Assembly: GCA_036971475.1 (NCBI GenBank)
Contig: JBAIZL010000006.1
Coordinates: 10,570,656-10,634,655 of the forward strand
Length of the DNA stretch: 64,000 nt
Reading direction: 5' to 3'
Source: Prosapia bicincta
Taxonomy: Eukaryota > Arthropoda > Insecta > Hemiptera > Cercopidae
A model generated the notes under the pieces. That model made no database searches. It was not told the origin of the DNA and saw only the letters and a program-made list of their open reading frames with translations. Position numbers and translations under genes: made by a program. Numbering within the stretch: position 1 is the first letter of the stretch; each line of letters begins with the position of its first letter. Shown one piece after another: positions 24,801 through 33,630 of the stretch.

Positions 24801-26084
24801 ACTAAAATTAACCCTATATTTTAACAAAACTTTTATATAAATAACATCACTATTGCATAGATCCGTATTATTTTGAAACACTAATGAATATGTATTTTTC
24901 AATTCCATCTATTAGCTCTTATTCTCCTTATACATATATCGTTTACAAGCAATAAAATATTTTTTTATTCATCCATTTATGTTTAAATACAATTTTTTTT
25001 CAATCTGTAGTGAATGACAAATGACATTAATATAGTTCTATTCAAATATTTATTTATTATTTTATTTTAAAAAGTTTATGTCTCTGTCGGATTCGAACTG
25101 AAGGACGCCATGTTTGAAATCCAACACTTTGGCACTTGACTCCCTTTTCCATAGCTAGAAATTAGTTACTCAAACATATATATGGAATTAGAAAAGAAAG
25201 GTGCTTTGCAATAATGAAAAATTACAAGAGATGGATATAATGAGAAATTATAGACCATCATCAGCTTCATAAATTAAACAAATAACATAACGTAAATAGT
25301 AACAAACAAAAATATTAGTCCAATACCACATGCTGTATAGAGAGAAACGTAGCTATTTGTTTTGCCCCTTAATACTGGGATTCTGTTATGCGTATATACG
25401 TTTCTATATTATTTGAAGATATGAAATAAAAAGTAACTTAAATATATTTTTTTTTTACTTCAGTAGGAATTGACTTAAAATATTTTTAATCACTTGTTTT
25501 ACTATACATAAATGTTTGTCTTGTGGGTTTTTGGATTTAGTTGTTTAAACATTCAGTTTAAACTATAATAATCCATTCTAACCTAAACACATAACTAGTA
25601 GCATGAGCTTGGCTATAACAAAGAAAACGCACTCATTTCACCGCAAGATGAAATACTGTCACAATACATCTTTATTTCATTACATTTCACACATTCTAGT
25701 AGAAAATATTTTTGTATGTAACGTCAGGAAATAAAAGAACCTAAAATAAGTTCAAACATGTGTCAAAACATTTATATATATGATCCCGCCCTTTGTATAT
25801 TTGTACTTTGTATTTTATAGAACATCCTTCGCATATTTGCAAAAATAATTAATTCAAAGAGATAATAAAAATGAAAGACTACCTACAAACCCTTGTTTTC
25901 CAATCAGCAGATGATCTTTAATAAATTTTTCCCACAAAGTTTCATGTCTCTGATACCATTCAGATTTTGAATCACAAAATGGGTAATATTTTGATTTATT
26001 ACTGCTTAAAACGTGCTCTCCTCCAGTTTCCTTGGTTTTTGAGGTTATCAGTTGATTGTTACAAGCAGTGTAATAATTGTACAT
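7618..26084 (-). CDS. Unrecognised 693-aa Lys/Ser-rich protein, seven exons
   Basis: I assembled this gene from exons 25883-26084, 21737-22987, 18384-18479, 13990-14196, 12409-12491, 9919-10091 and 7618-7687 (join complement). Every junction has an AG acceptor and GT donor and agrees in phase (1,1,1,1,0,2), giving one frame of 694 codons including the stop. I do not recognise the family. Residues about 1-67 are a compact Tyr/Trp-containing region. About 68-484 is a low-complexity Lys/Ser/Asn-rich stretch with basic clusters that could serve as nuclear localisation signals. About 485-590 holds several Cys (CRCKN, RYCVYCNKSKEKW), possibly a metal site. The C-terminus (about 610-693) is charged and probably helical, ending KKRCHC. 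An intracellular, possibly nuclear or cytoskeletal protein is likely, since no signal peptide or membrane segment is visible. Function is unknown. Confidence 0.7.
7885..7990. repeat. PLE type B terminal fragment (palindromic)
   Basis: 'gttaacttacaagtgtaagt' is a short palindrome, followed by 'atttaacaacttatattaat' and 'aaaggtctggtcacaag'. The same sequences end the B-type copies at about 36340-36385 and 58560-58620. Confidence 0.5.
8380..8720. repeat. Inverted-repeat PLE-terminal-like element
   Basis: The left arm holds 'aaacatgttttgacagttaa' and 'cccacatcagtgaaaagtg'. The right arm holds 'cactgatgaggacagattag' and 'ctactgaaacatgattgac', the diverged reverse complement. 'ttagtgtcatgcaataaatt' type sequence is also mirrored. 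The architecture equals the other solo palindromes. Confidence 0.5.
9919..10091 (-). CDS. Exon 6 of the 693-aa gene
   Basis: The acceptor is 'tacgtttag' and the donor GTAAGT. It encodes 57 residues plus a split codon: DEDDVLQWLNNEYMQLASEL, then AKRNPRGKMSPELYESRRF, then VLDRVQEILQEKRYIE. It is amphipathic and likely alpha-helical. This is the most protein-like segment of the gene and the best query for a homology search. Confidence 0.8.
11560..11775. repeat. PLE type I terminal palindrome
   Basis: 'ttgaaacaatggtttcattg' is followed by 'acgaagcttacccacta', with AT-rich arms (aataattatt... / ...aataattactt) mirrored around it. It belongs to the family of the 46.7, 49.3 and 53.9 kb palindromes. 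Confidence 0.5.
11865..12135. repeat. PLE type I terminal palindrome
   Basis: The arms 'ttgcttgtcatagtcatctt' through 'tttcgaaacaatcgttcctt' are mirrored by 'aaaggaacgattgttttaaa' through 'agtatttacttagttaag'. The centre contains 'cctctactggcggt' and 'accgccagtagaggctt', also inverted. It lies in intron 5 of the 693-aa gene. Confidence 0.65.
12409..12491 (-). CDS. Exon 5 of the 693-aa gene
   Basis: The acceptor is 'ttattttacag' and the donor GTAAGT, a strong pair. It encodes DPLTRDDLITCESDLGEQ then KYKSKCGNFI, entering in phase 1 and leaving in phase 0, which matches the phase-0 start of exon 6. Confidence 0.75.
12776..12870. repeat. (CA)n microsatellite, imperfect
   Basis: About 95 nt of CA repeats with a few substitutions (GACACTCACGC) in the intron upstream of exon 5. 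Confidence 0.95.
13225..13268 (-). CDS. Possible alternative terminal exon of the 693-aa gene
   Basis: After 'cccattgcag', the sequence in the phase left by exon 4 reads DYKTWDPSDPAGAN and then TAA. Splicing here instead of to exon 5 would give a protein about 110 residues shorter, lacking the helical C-terminus. The polypyrimidine tract is weak and the exon is short, so this may be chance. Confidence 0.3.
13990..14196 (-). CDS. Exon 4 of the 693-aa gene
   Basis: The acceptor is 'cttactttcag' and the donor is 'gaag|gttgta', where the second consensus half is weak. It encodes DVARYCVYCNKSKEKWDK, then a Pro/Phe-rich segment (NAFPPVSDSAFFGPTLDEA), then NFISCLPSKILKRLGFFHES. Both phases are 1, like its neighbours. 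If the weak donor is skipped the frame runs on into the intron to a stop at about 13802. Confidence 0.75.
15228..15413. repeat. PLE type H terminal palindrome
   Basis: 'gtttcaatgacaaagtcatt' followed by 'atcatcagt' is mirrored by 'cactgatgatgattttgtca' followed by 'ttgaaac'. The outer arms 'acacaaaactcataaatta' and 'ttgagagttttgtgta' also match. The core 'gac-ttt-gtc' hairpin followed by GAAAC is the recurring motif described in the findings. Confidence 0.65.
16882..18237 (+). mobile_element. Degenerate piggyBac element (1356 bp)
   Basis: It is flanked by TTAA (16878-16881 and 18238-18241), with ends CCCTCCCCCGGTCG and CGACCGGCGGAGGG. It contains a decayed transposase C-terminal half on the + strand. 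The N-terminal half is missing and appears replaced by AT-rich DNA and part of a PLE-like sequence ('aacatgttttgatcaaggac', about 17050). It sits in intron 3 of the 693-aa gene. Confidence 0.85.
17305..18030 (+). pseudogene. Fossil piggyBac transposase, C-terminal half
   Basis: The frames read in order TMDNFYTSILLAEHLFKNG (DNFYTS is the second-aspartate region of piggyBac transposases), IMDYNSTKIRVDTVQP (eroded form of the third-aspartate region), FVIYKFNNSES, and a C-terminal Cys-rich zinc finger with CSECTGFICKNHSK then CDDCS. Stops and frameshifts interrupt it at least four times. The piggyBac C-terminal finger normally binds the element's ends. Confidence 0.75.
18384..18479 (-). CDS. Exon 3 of the 693-aa gene
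   Basis: The acceptor is 'ccttttTGCAG'-like and the donor GTAAAA. It encodes DDAGDADQYVRFRDCSYRV then RHRSPSISKSKSK, a basic Arg/Ser-type stretch. It enters and leaves in phase 1. Confidence 0.75.
18888..19060. repeat. PLE type F terminal palindrome
   Basis: 'acctctaaccacaaataata' plus 'cttgtgtacatttcggttac' plus 'aaagtaaccatcctcagag' is mirrored by 'cagagacatgacctttgtaa' plus 'ccaaaatgtacataagacta' plus 'tgtggttagaggttgtgtgt'. The left arm encodes the hairpin ggttac-ttt-gtaacc followed by GAAA on the minus strand. Confidence 0.7.
19795..20165 (-). mobile_element. PLE fragment (ORF remnant, minus strand)
   Basis: On the minus strand about 20160-20050 reads NTFCKYSYRIAYFTDKTLN then KQLKPNN, matching the region before the GIY-YIG domain of the PLE at 40 kb (KYNYKIAYSTHNILNKQFRPN). 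The lower end has 'gtacatttcaatgaccatgt' and 'catcgtcatcaaaaggg', a PLE-terminal hairpin. The GIY-YIG region is deleted. Confidence 0.5.
20170..20335. repeat. PLE type I terminal fragment
   Basis: 'tttaaagttgcttgttgtaa' through 'gacacgttttgaaacaatag' and 'aagctaagcctctactcatg' is one arm of the type I palindrome. Confidence 0.55.
20395..20940 (+). mobile_element. PLE type A fragment, decayed ORF end and 3' tail
   Basis: It matches the C-terminal coding end of the 40-kb PLE ('cctacaaattcttcacaaac', 'taccctacacacatactcaa'-type sequence), then the tail 'gagatcagttacggtctgag', 'ttgacaatgggacatatctc' and 'agtagctcacatgaagattg'. The reading frame is heavily broken. Confidence 0.65.
20940..21470. 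other. Intronic stretch, nothing recognised
   Basis: AT-rich intron DNA between a PLE fragment and the end of exon 2. No coding or repeat signal was seen. Confidence 0.4.
21737..22987 (-). CDS. Exon 2 (long) of the 693-aa gene
   Basis: This is an uninterrupted 416-codon exon, far longer than chance in DNA of this composition. The acceptor is 'gaaactttttcag' and the donor GTAAGT. The product is rich in Lys, Ser and Asn with basic patches (for example RKEKDK-like runs near 21880) and the segment FGINWSDISKKFNLFGN. It looks intrinsically disordered. Phases are 1 on both sides. Confidence 0.85.
23323..23760 (+). repeat. tRNA-derived SINE, full-length-like copy
   Basis: It starts with a head ('atattatttatgatattgtt', 'ggtaaccatggcaactattt') also seen at 39.3 kb. 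A tRNA-like part follows with A-box 'agttggctcagggcaaagta' (about 23481) and B-box-like 'cagttcaaatttgacc' (23525-23540). Then comes the shared tail ('aactgtattaatatcaatta' ... 'atgaactaatagaaggaatt'). It lies in intron 1 of the 693-aa gene. Confidence 0.7.
24903..25170 (-). repeat. tRNA-derived SINE, minus-strand copy
   Basis: On the minus strand it has a tRNA-like block with 'gtgccaaagtgttggatttc' and 'cagttcgaatccgaca' (B box, about 25086-25101). The tail follows, decayed, and ends near 'ggagaataagagctaataga'. Of the copies here it has the best conserved B box (GTTCGAATCC). Confidence 0.65.
25883..26084 (-). CDS. Exon 1 (first coding) of the 693-aa gene
   Basis: It starts MYNYYTACNNQLITSKTK and includes CDSKSEWYQRHETLWEKF before the donor GTAGTC. 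An in-frame TAA lies 18 nt upstream of this ATG, so this is the first in-frame start in the exon. A good acceptor ('attcttgtttcag', exon start 26116) lies 32 nt before it, implying an upstream 5' UTR exon that I could not locate. An out-of-frame ATG 8 nt upstream could lower initiation. Confidence 0.65.
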
Positions 26085-26239
26085 TGCACCATTTTGAACT
26101 TACAACTTTAGAAGCACTGAAACAAGAATTAATATAACTTGATAATATAAAATACTTTATTTAATAAACATGGAGTTTTTGTGTTGTACATCTTGAGGTT
26201 TTTATACTTGCTTCAAATTATACTTGTTTATATTATCTT

Positions 26240-26380
26240 GCCAAAAAAACTACTACTTACTGATTTATTCAGCAGACGCGTTTCGCGCTAAACCTAAAAG
26301 CACTGACCAAGAGCAAAACGAGTCTGCTGAATAAATCGGTATGTAGTGGCTTTTTGCCAAGATAATACAAACAAGTGTAA
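26240..26380. repeat. PLE type C terminal palindrome
   Basis: 'ccaaaaaaactactacttac' followed by 'ttcagcagacgcgtttcgcg' is mirrored by 'gcaaaacgagtctgctgaat' followed by 'gtatgtagtggctttttgcc'. The same family occurs at 34.6, 55.2-56.2 and 60.1 kb. Confidence 0.65.
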
Positions 26381-26394
26381 TTAATAAACATATT

Positions 26395-27190
26395 TAATAT
26401 TTGTTGATTCCATCTTCACATGAGCTTCTAGTTTTCACAAAAACACTTGTAAATATTTAAAAACTTCCCTATAGTAGCACTTATTTATATTTGTTGTTGA
26501 GAGCCGTTTCGAGAGATGTGTCCCATTGTCAACTCAGACTGTAAGACAATGGGGCACATCTTCCGAAACGGCTGTCCTCAAAAAATGTAAAAGCTGGGCT
26601 ATATGTATAGCTATATCTAAAGGGCTATTATGTATGTCCTATGTAAAAGCTGGATCAGCTGTTGAATGTAATCTTGTATACTCCTACCCTGTTGTGTTTA
26701 TTCTGGTGTCTTTTTGTATAGTGTATTTGTTTTTGTGCGTTGAATGTTTTGAATGCTACTTTGTATTTAACTTGTGGTGAGTTGTTGTGATATGCAAGTG
26801 TTGTGTATTTTTGTGTTTCTGTCTTATTGTTGTTTTTGTTGTTATGTGTGTGTTGTTTTTTCCACATTATGTTGTCTATCAAGTTGTGTTTGTATCCATT
26901 TTTATAGGTTATGTATTTTATTGTCCTGAGTTAGTTTATTTTGGGTATGTACATGGGTATGTTAAATAGTCTGTGTATCATGGAGTGGAAGGCAGCATGT
27001 TTGTGTTGTGTGGAGTGATTGGAAGTGTTGTGTATAACTCTGGCAATGGTGGTGGGTTTCCTGTATATTTTGAATCGTCATATCTAAGAAGTTGATTTTG
27101 TTTTGTTTCCAGTCTGAAGTTTTTGTTATTGTGTAATTTACTTACATAATTGTGGAAGGCGTTTATCTGTCTTCCAGATATCTGTCTTGT
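26395..27190 (-). mobile_element. PLE type A fragment, minus strand
   Basis: The tail is at the low end ('ttgttgattccatcttcaca', 'gatgtgtcccattgtcaact') with a short inverted repeat of the same tail ('gggcacatcttccgaaacgg'). The upper part is the eroded RT C-terminal region: minus-strand 'acagaaacaaaac'-type sequence homologous to the LNFLDLTIKR region of the 40-kb copy. No intact frame. Confidence 0.6.
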
Positions 27191-27199
27191 ACAGAAACT

Positions 27200-28380
27200 G
27201 CAAGTAATGAATTTTATTTTTCAAATTAATTACAGCTTAGCTATTACATTATAAATTTTTATTTATTATTTAATTTTAATAATTATTGTTTGCTTTTATT
27301 AATAAAGCTATTGATTTGTTTGTTTATGGTGGTTGACAGTTATTTATAGACTCTATTTGTTATATTATAAATTTTTAAACTGCTCAGTACTACCAAACGT
27401 CTCAGCCATACATGTGTATTAAATGACCATAAGTAGTTTGCATTGTGATAAATTTTCAATATTCTTTCTATTGTAATGATTTATGCTACTTTGAGATTCT
27501 GTTATTTTATAAAATTTAAATGGAAACCATACTGCTTAAAACATTGGTTTGCTGTGAAAACCGTAATTTTATAATGTTTATTTTGTTTGGGTAATTTCTA
27601 AGAGCAATAAATGTTTAAGATATTTGACTTTAAAACATGGGTGTATGCGTATGCATCTATTTGGATTCTACAGTTATTATTGCCTTTATTCTTGCAACTG
27701 TTTTCATCTCTTTATGTTATTCCTTTCTCTGTTGCTCAGATTCCCTTTCTCATGGTTTCTTCTACTTCATTTGTCTTGTTTTTTTCTCTTACCATAGGTC
27801 TTAATTCCATTATTCCATGGCTTTTCTTTCATGTCCATACAACTTTAATCTTTTCATTTACATGTATGCTTTATTTCTACACTTATATTCTTTGTTTTAT
27901 TTCTCCATTTCTATTATTATTATTCAATGTTAGTCTACAGAGTCTTCGGAGGCACTACATCTCTGTTGCCAATATTTTAGTACAATCTTGTTTGTGCATT
28001 ATCAACATCTTAGCCACATATGTCATAATACTTCACACTGTTCTTTTATAAATCTACATTTTTTTCTAATGCTTATTTGTCTATATTACCAGATGGAGTT
28101 GAGTCCTCTAAATTCTGTTCTGGTTTGTCCAGTCTTTGGTTATTGCTTACTCTCCTTCTCTGTTACCTTTTCTCTACAATTACCCCTAAATACAGTAGTC
28201 TTGAAAATCCCTAAGAAATGTTCATATCAATAAGGTATGCAAAGAAAATGAGTCAGGCTTTCAAGAAAGGTTCATATAAAGTTCTATAGACTTATTTTAT
28301 TCCTTAATAATTATAATATTGGGGTTCATTAAAACTTCTACTTTTCCTAATGTACAAGAACATATTTCCTTATAATCCGA
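27200..28380. other. Intergenic stretch without recognisable genes
   Basis: It is pyrimidine-rich and AT-rich on the + strand. A 146-codon + frame (27611-28051) is a Leu/Phe/Ile/Ser string typical of T-rich DNA, with no motif or splice support, so I do not call it a gene. Confidence 0.5.
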
Positions 28381-28385
28381 GTTTA

Positions 28386-28440
28386 CAGTGATCCGAAGGG
28401 ATGTCGGTCCCATCTACCTCGAATTATCGATATTCTACTG
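28386..28440. mobile_element. Very short pogo-like TA-flanked element (55 bp)
   Basis: It starts CAGTGATCCGAAGG and ends 'gaattatcgatattctactg', with TA on both sides. The right end read outward (CAGTAGAATATCGATAATTC) is a typical pogo/Tigger terminus. It is probably an internally deleted remnant. Confidence 0.45.
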
Positions 28441-28444
28441 TACT

Positions 28445-29930
28445 ATATATTTGTTTCATTTTTTAACTATTCAAATTTCAAATATTGCATGGTTAAATTT
28501 GAGGGGAAATAGGTAGTTAAAAGTTAGAGCCACATAAAGCAAAAGACTTTTCTTTCTTTTGTGATAGAAAACAAATAGCTATGGTAACTAGAAGAGAATA
28601 TTTTGTAGTAGTTACTTTACAAAAAAAAGGTTCTTGCTGAGTGTTGAAAAGGAAAAACTGTTGTTTTTTATAGCTTATTTTTGTTGGTGGAAGTGAAGCT
28701 ATATTGATAAAATCCTGTTATATGAACCTTAAATTTTAAGTAAAAAATTAAAATATAAAACTTTTGGAGCAATAAATACTGAGACTGATGCCACTCGAAA
28801 TAAGGTTATTAATTAACTTTCATTAATTGTTAAGCTTAATTAAGAAAAAAACAATTATTCTAAGAGTCAAGAATTTTATATTATTTCTAGATTTTATTAC
28901 TAATATTTTTTTATTAAGTAATTTAATAATAGTAGGCCTACTGAAAGTTAACCTAAACAAAATAGTGCAAAACATTCGACTTTAACATAAATTATGAGTC
29001 ATTTGGAGAAATAATTTTTACATTTGAATTTTTACATCAGTACTTTTATACTTACACACTTTATAAATTCCTGAAACTTTAACAAAGATTTCAAAAACCA
29101 ATTAAATTGATAATTTTATTGAAATTTATATTAGATAAACATTCATTATAAACACATTTCTTTTTACAATGAATTATCTTTTTCCATATTTCTTCTTCTT
29201 CATTTACAGATGTTTCTTTTTTTGTTAAATGTAAATTACAAGATGCAAATTTAAATTTTAAAAAATACTTCTATGTCGAGTTTGTTTCAAAGTAAACTTT
29301 TTAAAATTTAAAACACTGTAAAAATTTATTATTTTACCAATTAACAGTTAAAACTATTGTTTTAGTCTTCACATTCATTTATATCAATTATATAAACAGT
29401 TATTCTGAGTAAAACGTTTTTAGTAGCTCAAGTGGAAAATGGAAGCAAGTAATAAAATTATTTAATTTTAATAAATATAAAATGTTAAATTAAAACTAAA
29501 ATCTGTTTTAATACTTATTAAAAATAATTTCTTTTTATTGATATTTGTTAAAATTTAAAAACTATTTTGCATGCTTTCATGAACAAATTTATAAAAATAT
29601 ATTTGAACTCATTACTTATAGGTTTGGGAGATCAGTTTATCTTCTTTCCTGGCGAAAAACCAATTGTAATTATCATCGCCAATCAAGGGCAAAGACAAAA
29701 GCAAAATAATTTAAATAAAACAAACAAAAATATATATAATAAAATTTAAATAAAACAAACAAAAATATATATATAATAAAATTTAAATAAAACAAAATTA
29801 CAAAACAACCAAATTGAAACATAACAGTAATAATATAAAAGTAAGTATAAACAAATATTTAATAATACCACAATAAATACGTAAATTATAAATTTTAAAA
29901 ATTCAACTCTTAAATTTTAAATAGTATATT
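28445..29930. other. Intergenic AT-rich stretch
   Basis: Nothing coding was seen. A short tandem repeat (about 29714-29805) has a unit containing 'aataaaatttaaataaaac' and 'aaacaaaaatatatata', present about 2.5 times. Confidence 0.5.
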
Positions 29931-30195
29931 TAGGTGGTGAAGGAATGCAATGACACAGTCGACCGTCGTGGCATTGTCCTTTAACACTACCTTTAGACTC
30001 CCTTGAAAATTAAACCTGTCACTGACATGCTTCAAACCATCACAATCTACCAGTATATGACTGATTGTGATGGTATTTCCACAGAAATGAAATAAGGTAG
30101 GGTCCGCATGAGTTAGATAAGAGTGGTTGATGCACTACTTCCTCCCTACGCTTTGAACAAATAGAAGACCTCCATGGACACATGGTATCCTTAAT

Positions 30196-32089
30196 TTACT
30201 TTAGCTTATTGTGATTGACACATTGCCATTCATCATTCCAAGCAGCAGCCAATGAGTGTTTCATATAACATATATAATCAGATGCTATAACATGTTGTGT
30301 AGATGCCACCATACTAGTGGCAATCTTCGCTGCTTCATCCGTTTTTGTGTTTCCGATAATTCCACAGTGACCAGGAATCAAACAGAATGTTACCCCAACA
30401 ACCCCGATTGAAGATTGTGTACTGGACACAAAATATTTCCACCTAAATGGTTAAAGGAGAACACATCCTGAAGGGCCTGAAGTGCACTTTTAGAATCGGA
30501 ACACAAAAGGTAATGACAAAGATTGAATGACAGTTAGAGCTTTAAAAATGGCAAACAGTTCCGCTGTAAAAACACTACAAGGTGAGAGCAATCTGTATGT
30601 GTAGGTATGTCCCGACACATAAAATGCACACCCAATGTCATTGTCCAGTTTAGACCCATCAGTGAAAATAATTTCACTGTGTTGGTAGGATCTGGAAATT
30701 GTCAAAAACTCCTGGTGATAAACCGCATCAGGAAAAGTGTGTTTGACCAGGACAAGATGACGGTTGATCATCTTCTCCAGTAGTTTGCACAAGACGCTTG
30801 TAAGAGATATAGGCCTGTAACTACTGGGATTGGTTTTGTCTTTACATGGCTTTAAAAAAGGAATTACAGTCGCTTCTAACCATGCATCGGGGAAAGACTG
30901 CTCCTAGAATAAAAGTTTGTATATTCGAAGGAGGACAAGGTTTGCCGATGATGGTAGATGTTTCAGCATGGAGTATACAATGGAATCAGGGCCTGGTGCA
31001 GAATCCTTCGTTGACGCAAGAGCTTTCTCCAATTCCCTTGTGGAAAAAGAAGTGTTAAAGGAGAGTCCCCAACAACCAACAGTACATGGTATTGCTTCTT
31101 CCTTCAGTTTATACCTCTAGAATAATCTATTATAGGCTGTAGTAGCAGAAAAGTTAGAAAATTATGTTCCCAGTACATTAGCAATATTGCCACTGTTTGT
31201 GATCAATCTCCCATCCGGCTGGTTGGCAATGGAATGGAAGTACAACAAACTGATTTTAATTTCCTCCATACTGTGAAGGATGGAATTTTTTATCTAATTG
31301 TGCCAATGTACTGTTCCCAAGAGTTCTCCTACTCAGCCTAAATATTCTCTGTGTTTTTGCACGGAGTATTTTATATGCCTCAAGGCTTTCATTTGTTGGG
31401 TGTCGCTTAAATCTCCTTAAAGCCCTTCGTCATAAGCAGAGGACATTTGTGCATTCATTGTTCCACCACGGAACAGGTGGACGGCGTGCATGCATAGATG
31501 ATTTAGGAATGGTCTTTTCAACAGCATTCAAAATTGTCTTGGTGAAAGTTTCAAAAATCAATGGGTGTCAGATAATCCGTGTCAAATGATACAAAATATT
31601 TCGAAAAGGCATCCCAGTTGGCTTTTCCCAAAATCCAAAGGGGATGTCGAATGTAAGAGGGCAAGAAGTCACATGAGTTAATCTTTATAGCTACATGGTT
31701 GCTTCCATACAAACCATTGAGTACCGACCATGTGCATCTTACTAGATTCATCTTACTACTGCAGCCCAAAGAGGGCTGTAGATCAATAAGTCAACAGCTG
31801 TCCCTCCACCAATAGATGCTGCTAATTGAGTAGGCGAATCATTTAGCAGACATAAGTTCAGTCCCATTCTTACACTCTCCACAAGTTGACCTCGATAGTT
31901 GCTAGACAAAGGTCTCCAAGACATATGGTGGGAATTAAAATCTCCTACCAATAAGAACGGAGTCGGTAACTGGCTTAATAGGTTCACTAAGTCACTGTTT
32001 TACAGTTTTCTTGTGGTGGCAAGTAGACACAACACACAGTGATTTTATATGGGACAGATGTTTGAACGGCTACTGCTTGTAAAGGAGTA
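30196..32089 (-). pseudogene. LINE ORF2 remnant: EN C-terminus, partial RT, RNase H
   Basis: The endonuclease shows LLVGDFNSHHMSWRP (the DFN-H catalytic region of APE-type nucleases) and ASIGGGTAVDLLIYSP (the terminal SxxDh motif, eroded to TAVDLLI). The RT starts KDSAPGPDSIVYSMLKHL and reaches FLKPCKDKTNPSSYRPISL then TSVLCKLLEKMINRHLV. It then jumps directly to RNase H (IIFTDGSKLDNDIGCAFYV, FTAELFAIFKAL, LIPGHCGIIGNTKTDEAAK). The RT palm with its aspartates is therefore deleted. Several frameshifts separate the blocks. RNase H in the ORF indicates the I-type group rather than Jockey or CR1. Confidence 0.75.
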
Positions 32090-33366
32090 CAGTAAACTTC
32101 CTCCAATCCGGCATCTTATTGTCCGTCACGCTTGTTAATCCAGCACGACATTTGAATGAAATATTTATTGCGAAATAAGCAATAGCGTCAGTTTATTGGA
32201 GGGGAATAGGTGTGTAATGCAGTATGTATTACGGTTGTAATATTAAATAGAATAAATGGTAAAATTGATTTCATTTTAATTGTGTATTCAATGTTTGATT
32301 TAAATGGATATGTTTTGAATTCGAAGACCAGGTGTAGCTTAAAATGTTTTGATTTCAACTACAATTCTCTGAAATATGATAAGTACATATAATGGGTGAG
32401 CTCACCTTCTACCGAGTTCGGGCATTGTTGTAGGTTCAGGAACAGCTAATTCCTTTCTCAGCCTTTATGTGTTCTACTCTTGCTATCCCTGTTCTGTGAA
32501 TCTCAGACTAGTCGTTTGTTTGAATGTCGGATGGGCGTAGTTTAATTTAGTTTTGTGTTTTAGTGCTTGTGAGATTCTCATTGACAGTGATATGGGCCTT
32601 AAGGTTAACCCAGGATTTTCAAAAAGAAAACATTTAACTCTCACTTTAGCTCAAAAGCTGGAACCTGTGAAGAAACTTGAAAATGGCAAAAGTAGGCACA
32701 TAATAATGAAAGATTATAATATAAGATCATTTACAATTTATGACATTAAAAAAATTAAGAAAAGCTGAAACAATTTATGAATGAATTAGAACCTTTAAAA
32801 AAATATTTTTGAAAGGCAAACGTTAATTAAAAAACTCAAACTAGAACAACTTGATTCGGCTCTATAAGGTTTGGTTTTCAGTAAAACGATCCGAGGGTAA
32901 ACCCATCACTGGTGCTGTGGTTGTTGAAAAAGCAGAAACATCACTTTGAATCAAGCAGCTGATGCCTTGAACACTTTCATAAAATTTCCTGAACGTTGCA
33001 GTTGGTTTAATGATACTGATATAATGAAACTCCACATCATTAGAAATGACTTAATAAAAAAATGAAGGAGAAAACTAAAAACCAATCCGACATTCATGAT
33101 TTGTTTAAGATCGCCAACAAGAACAACCCCACAGACTAGAGTCAGACAACAGTGCACTGAGTTTTGTTTACCCTTTACTATTCATGAACTACATATATAT
33201 GTACATACAATGTACATATTTGAGCTGTTTCAAGAATAAAAATTTGTTATTTGTAATGTATTGTTTATTTTTTCCAATTTTTCTGATCTCAATTCCGTAA
33301 TCCGGAATATATTGTAATCCGGCATCCCTCAAGTCCTGAGCGTGGCAAATTACAGGAAGTTTACTG
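32090..33366 (+). mobile_element. Tigger/pogo DNA transposon, degenerate (1277 bp)
   Basis: The ends CAGTAAACTTCCT and AGGAAGTTTACTG are inverted repeats with TA on both sides (32088-32089 and 33367-33368). Subterminal 'aatccggcatc' occurs at both ends. The + strand carries a fossil pogo-type transposase start. The element is inserted in the LINE endonuclease. Confidence 0.9.
32580..33120 (+). pseudogene. Fossil Tigger transposase (N-terminal DNA-binding part)
   Basis: The sequence LKVNPGFSKRKHLTLTLAQK then LEPVKKLENGKSRHIIMKDY then NIRSFTIYDIKKIKK is the first helix-turn-helix of pogo/Tigger transposases (family form KRKxxTLxxKLEIIKxLExG). A frameshifted continuation includes KPITGAVVVEKAETS and DALNTFIKFPERCSWFND. 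The DDE catalytic domain is deleted, so it is inactive. Confidence 0.75.
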
Positions 33367-33630
33367 TAATTAAGTTTAGAGAAACAGTGTCGATACAGTC
33401 ACGGGCTAGAATTTCTATGCCTCCTCTAGCTCGATCTTCTTTAACAACGTCCGATCTAAAAACTAAAAACTCCCGTACATGGAAATTATGCTATTTGTGG
33501 AGATGTGTCTCCTGTAGACATACAATCATTAGATATACATCTTGCACGAGTACTTTAAGATCTTCTATGTGATTCTTAACACAGTTGACATTCCATTGTA
33601 TCACTGACTTGCTAATTGCACACATTTATC
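33367..33630 (-). pseudogene. LINE endonuclease N-terminus, separated by the Tigger insertion
   Basis: The minus strand reads QWNVNCVKNHIEDLKVLVQ, then CLQETHLHK (the ET metal-binding region), then the segment ending RDCIDTVSLNLI at the Tigger junction. Removing the Tigger plus one TA joins this in frame to PLQAVAVQTSVPYK on the other side. A frameshift or stop lies in the middle (HKxHNFHVRE region). Confidence 0.7.

Noticed and set aside
27611..28233. Open + frames rich in Leu, Phe and Ser
   Set aside because: The composition is what T-rich DNA gives by chance. There is no motif, no splice support and no neighbouring exon.
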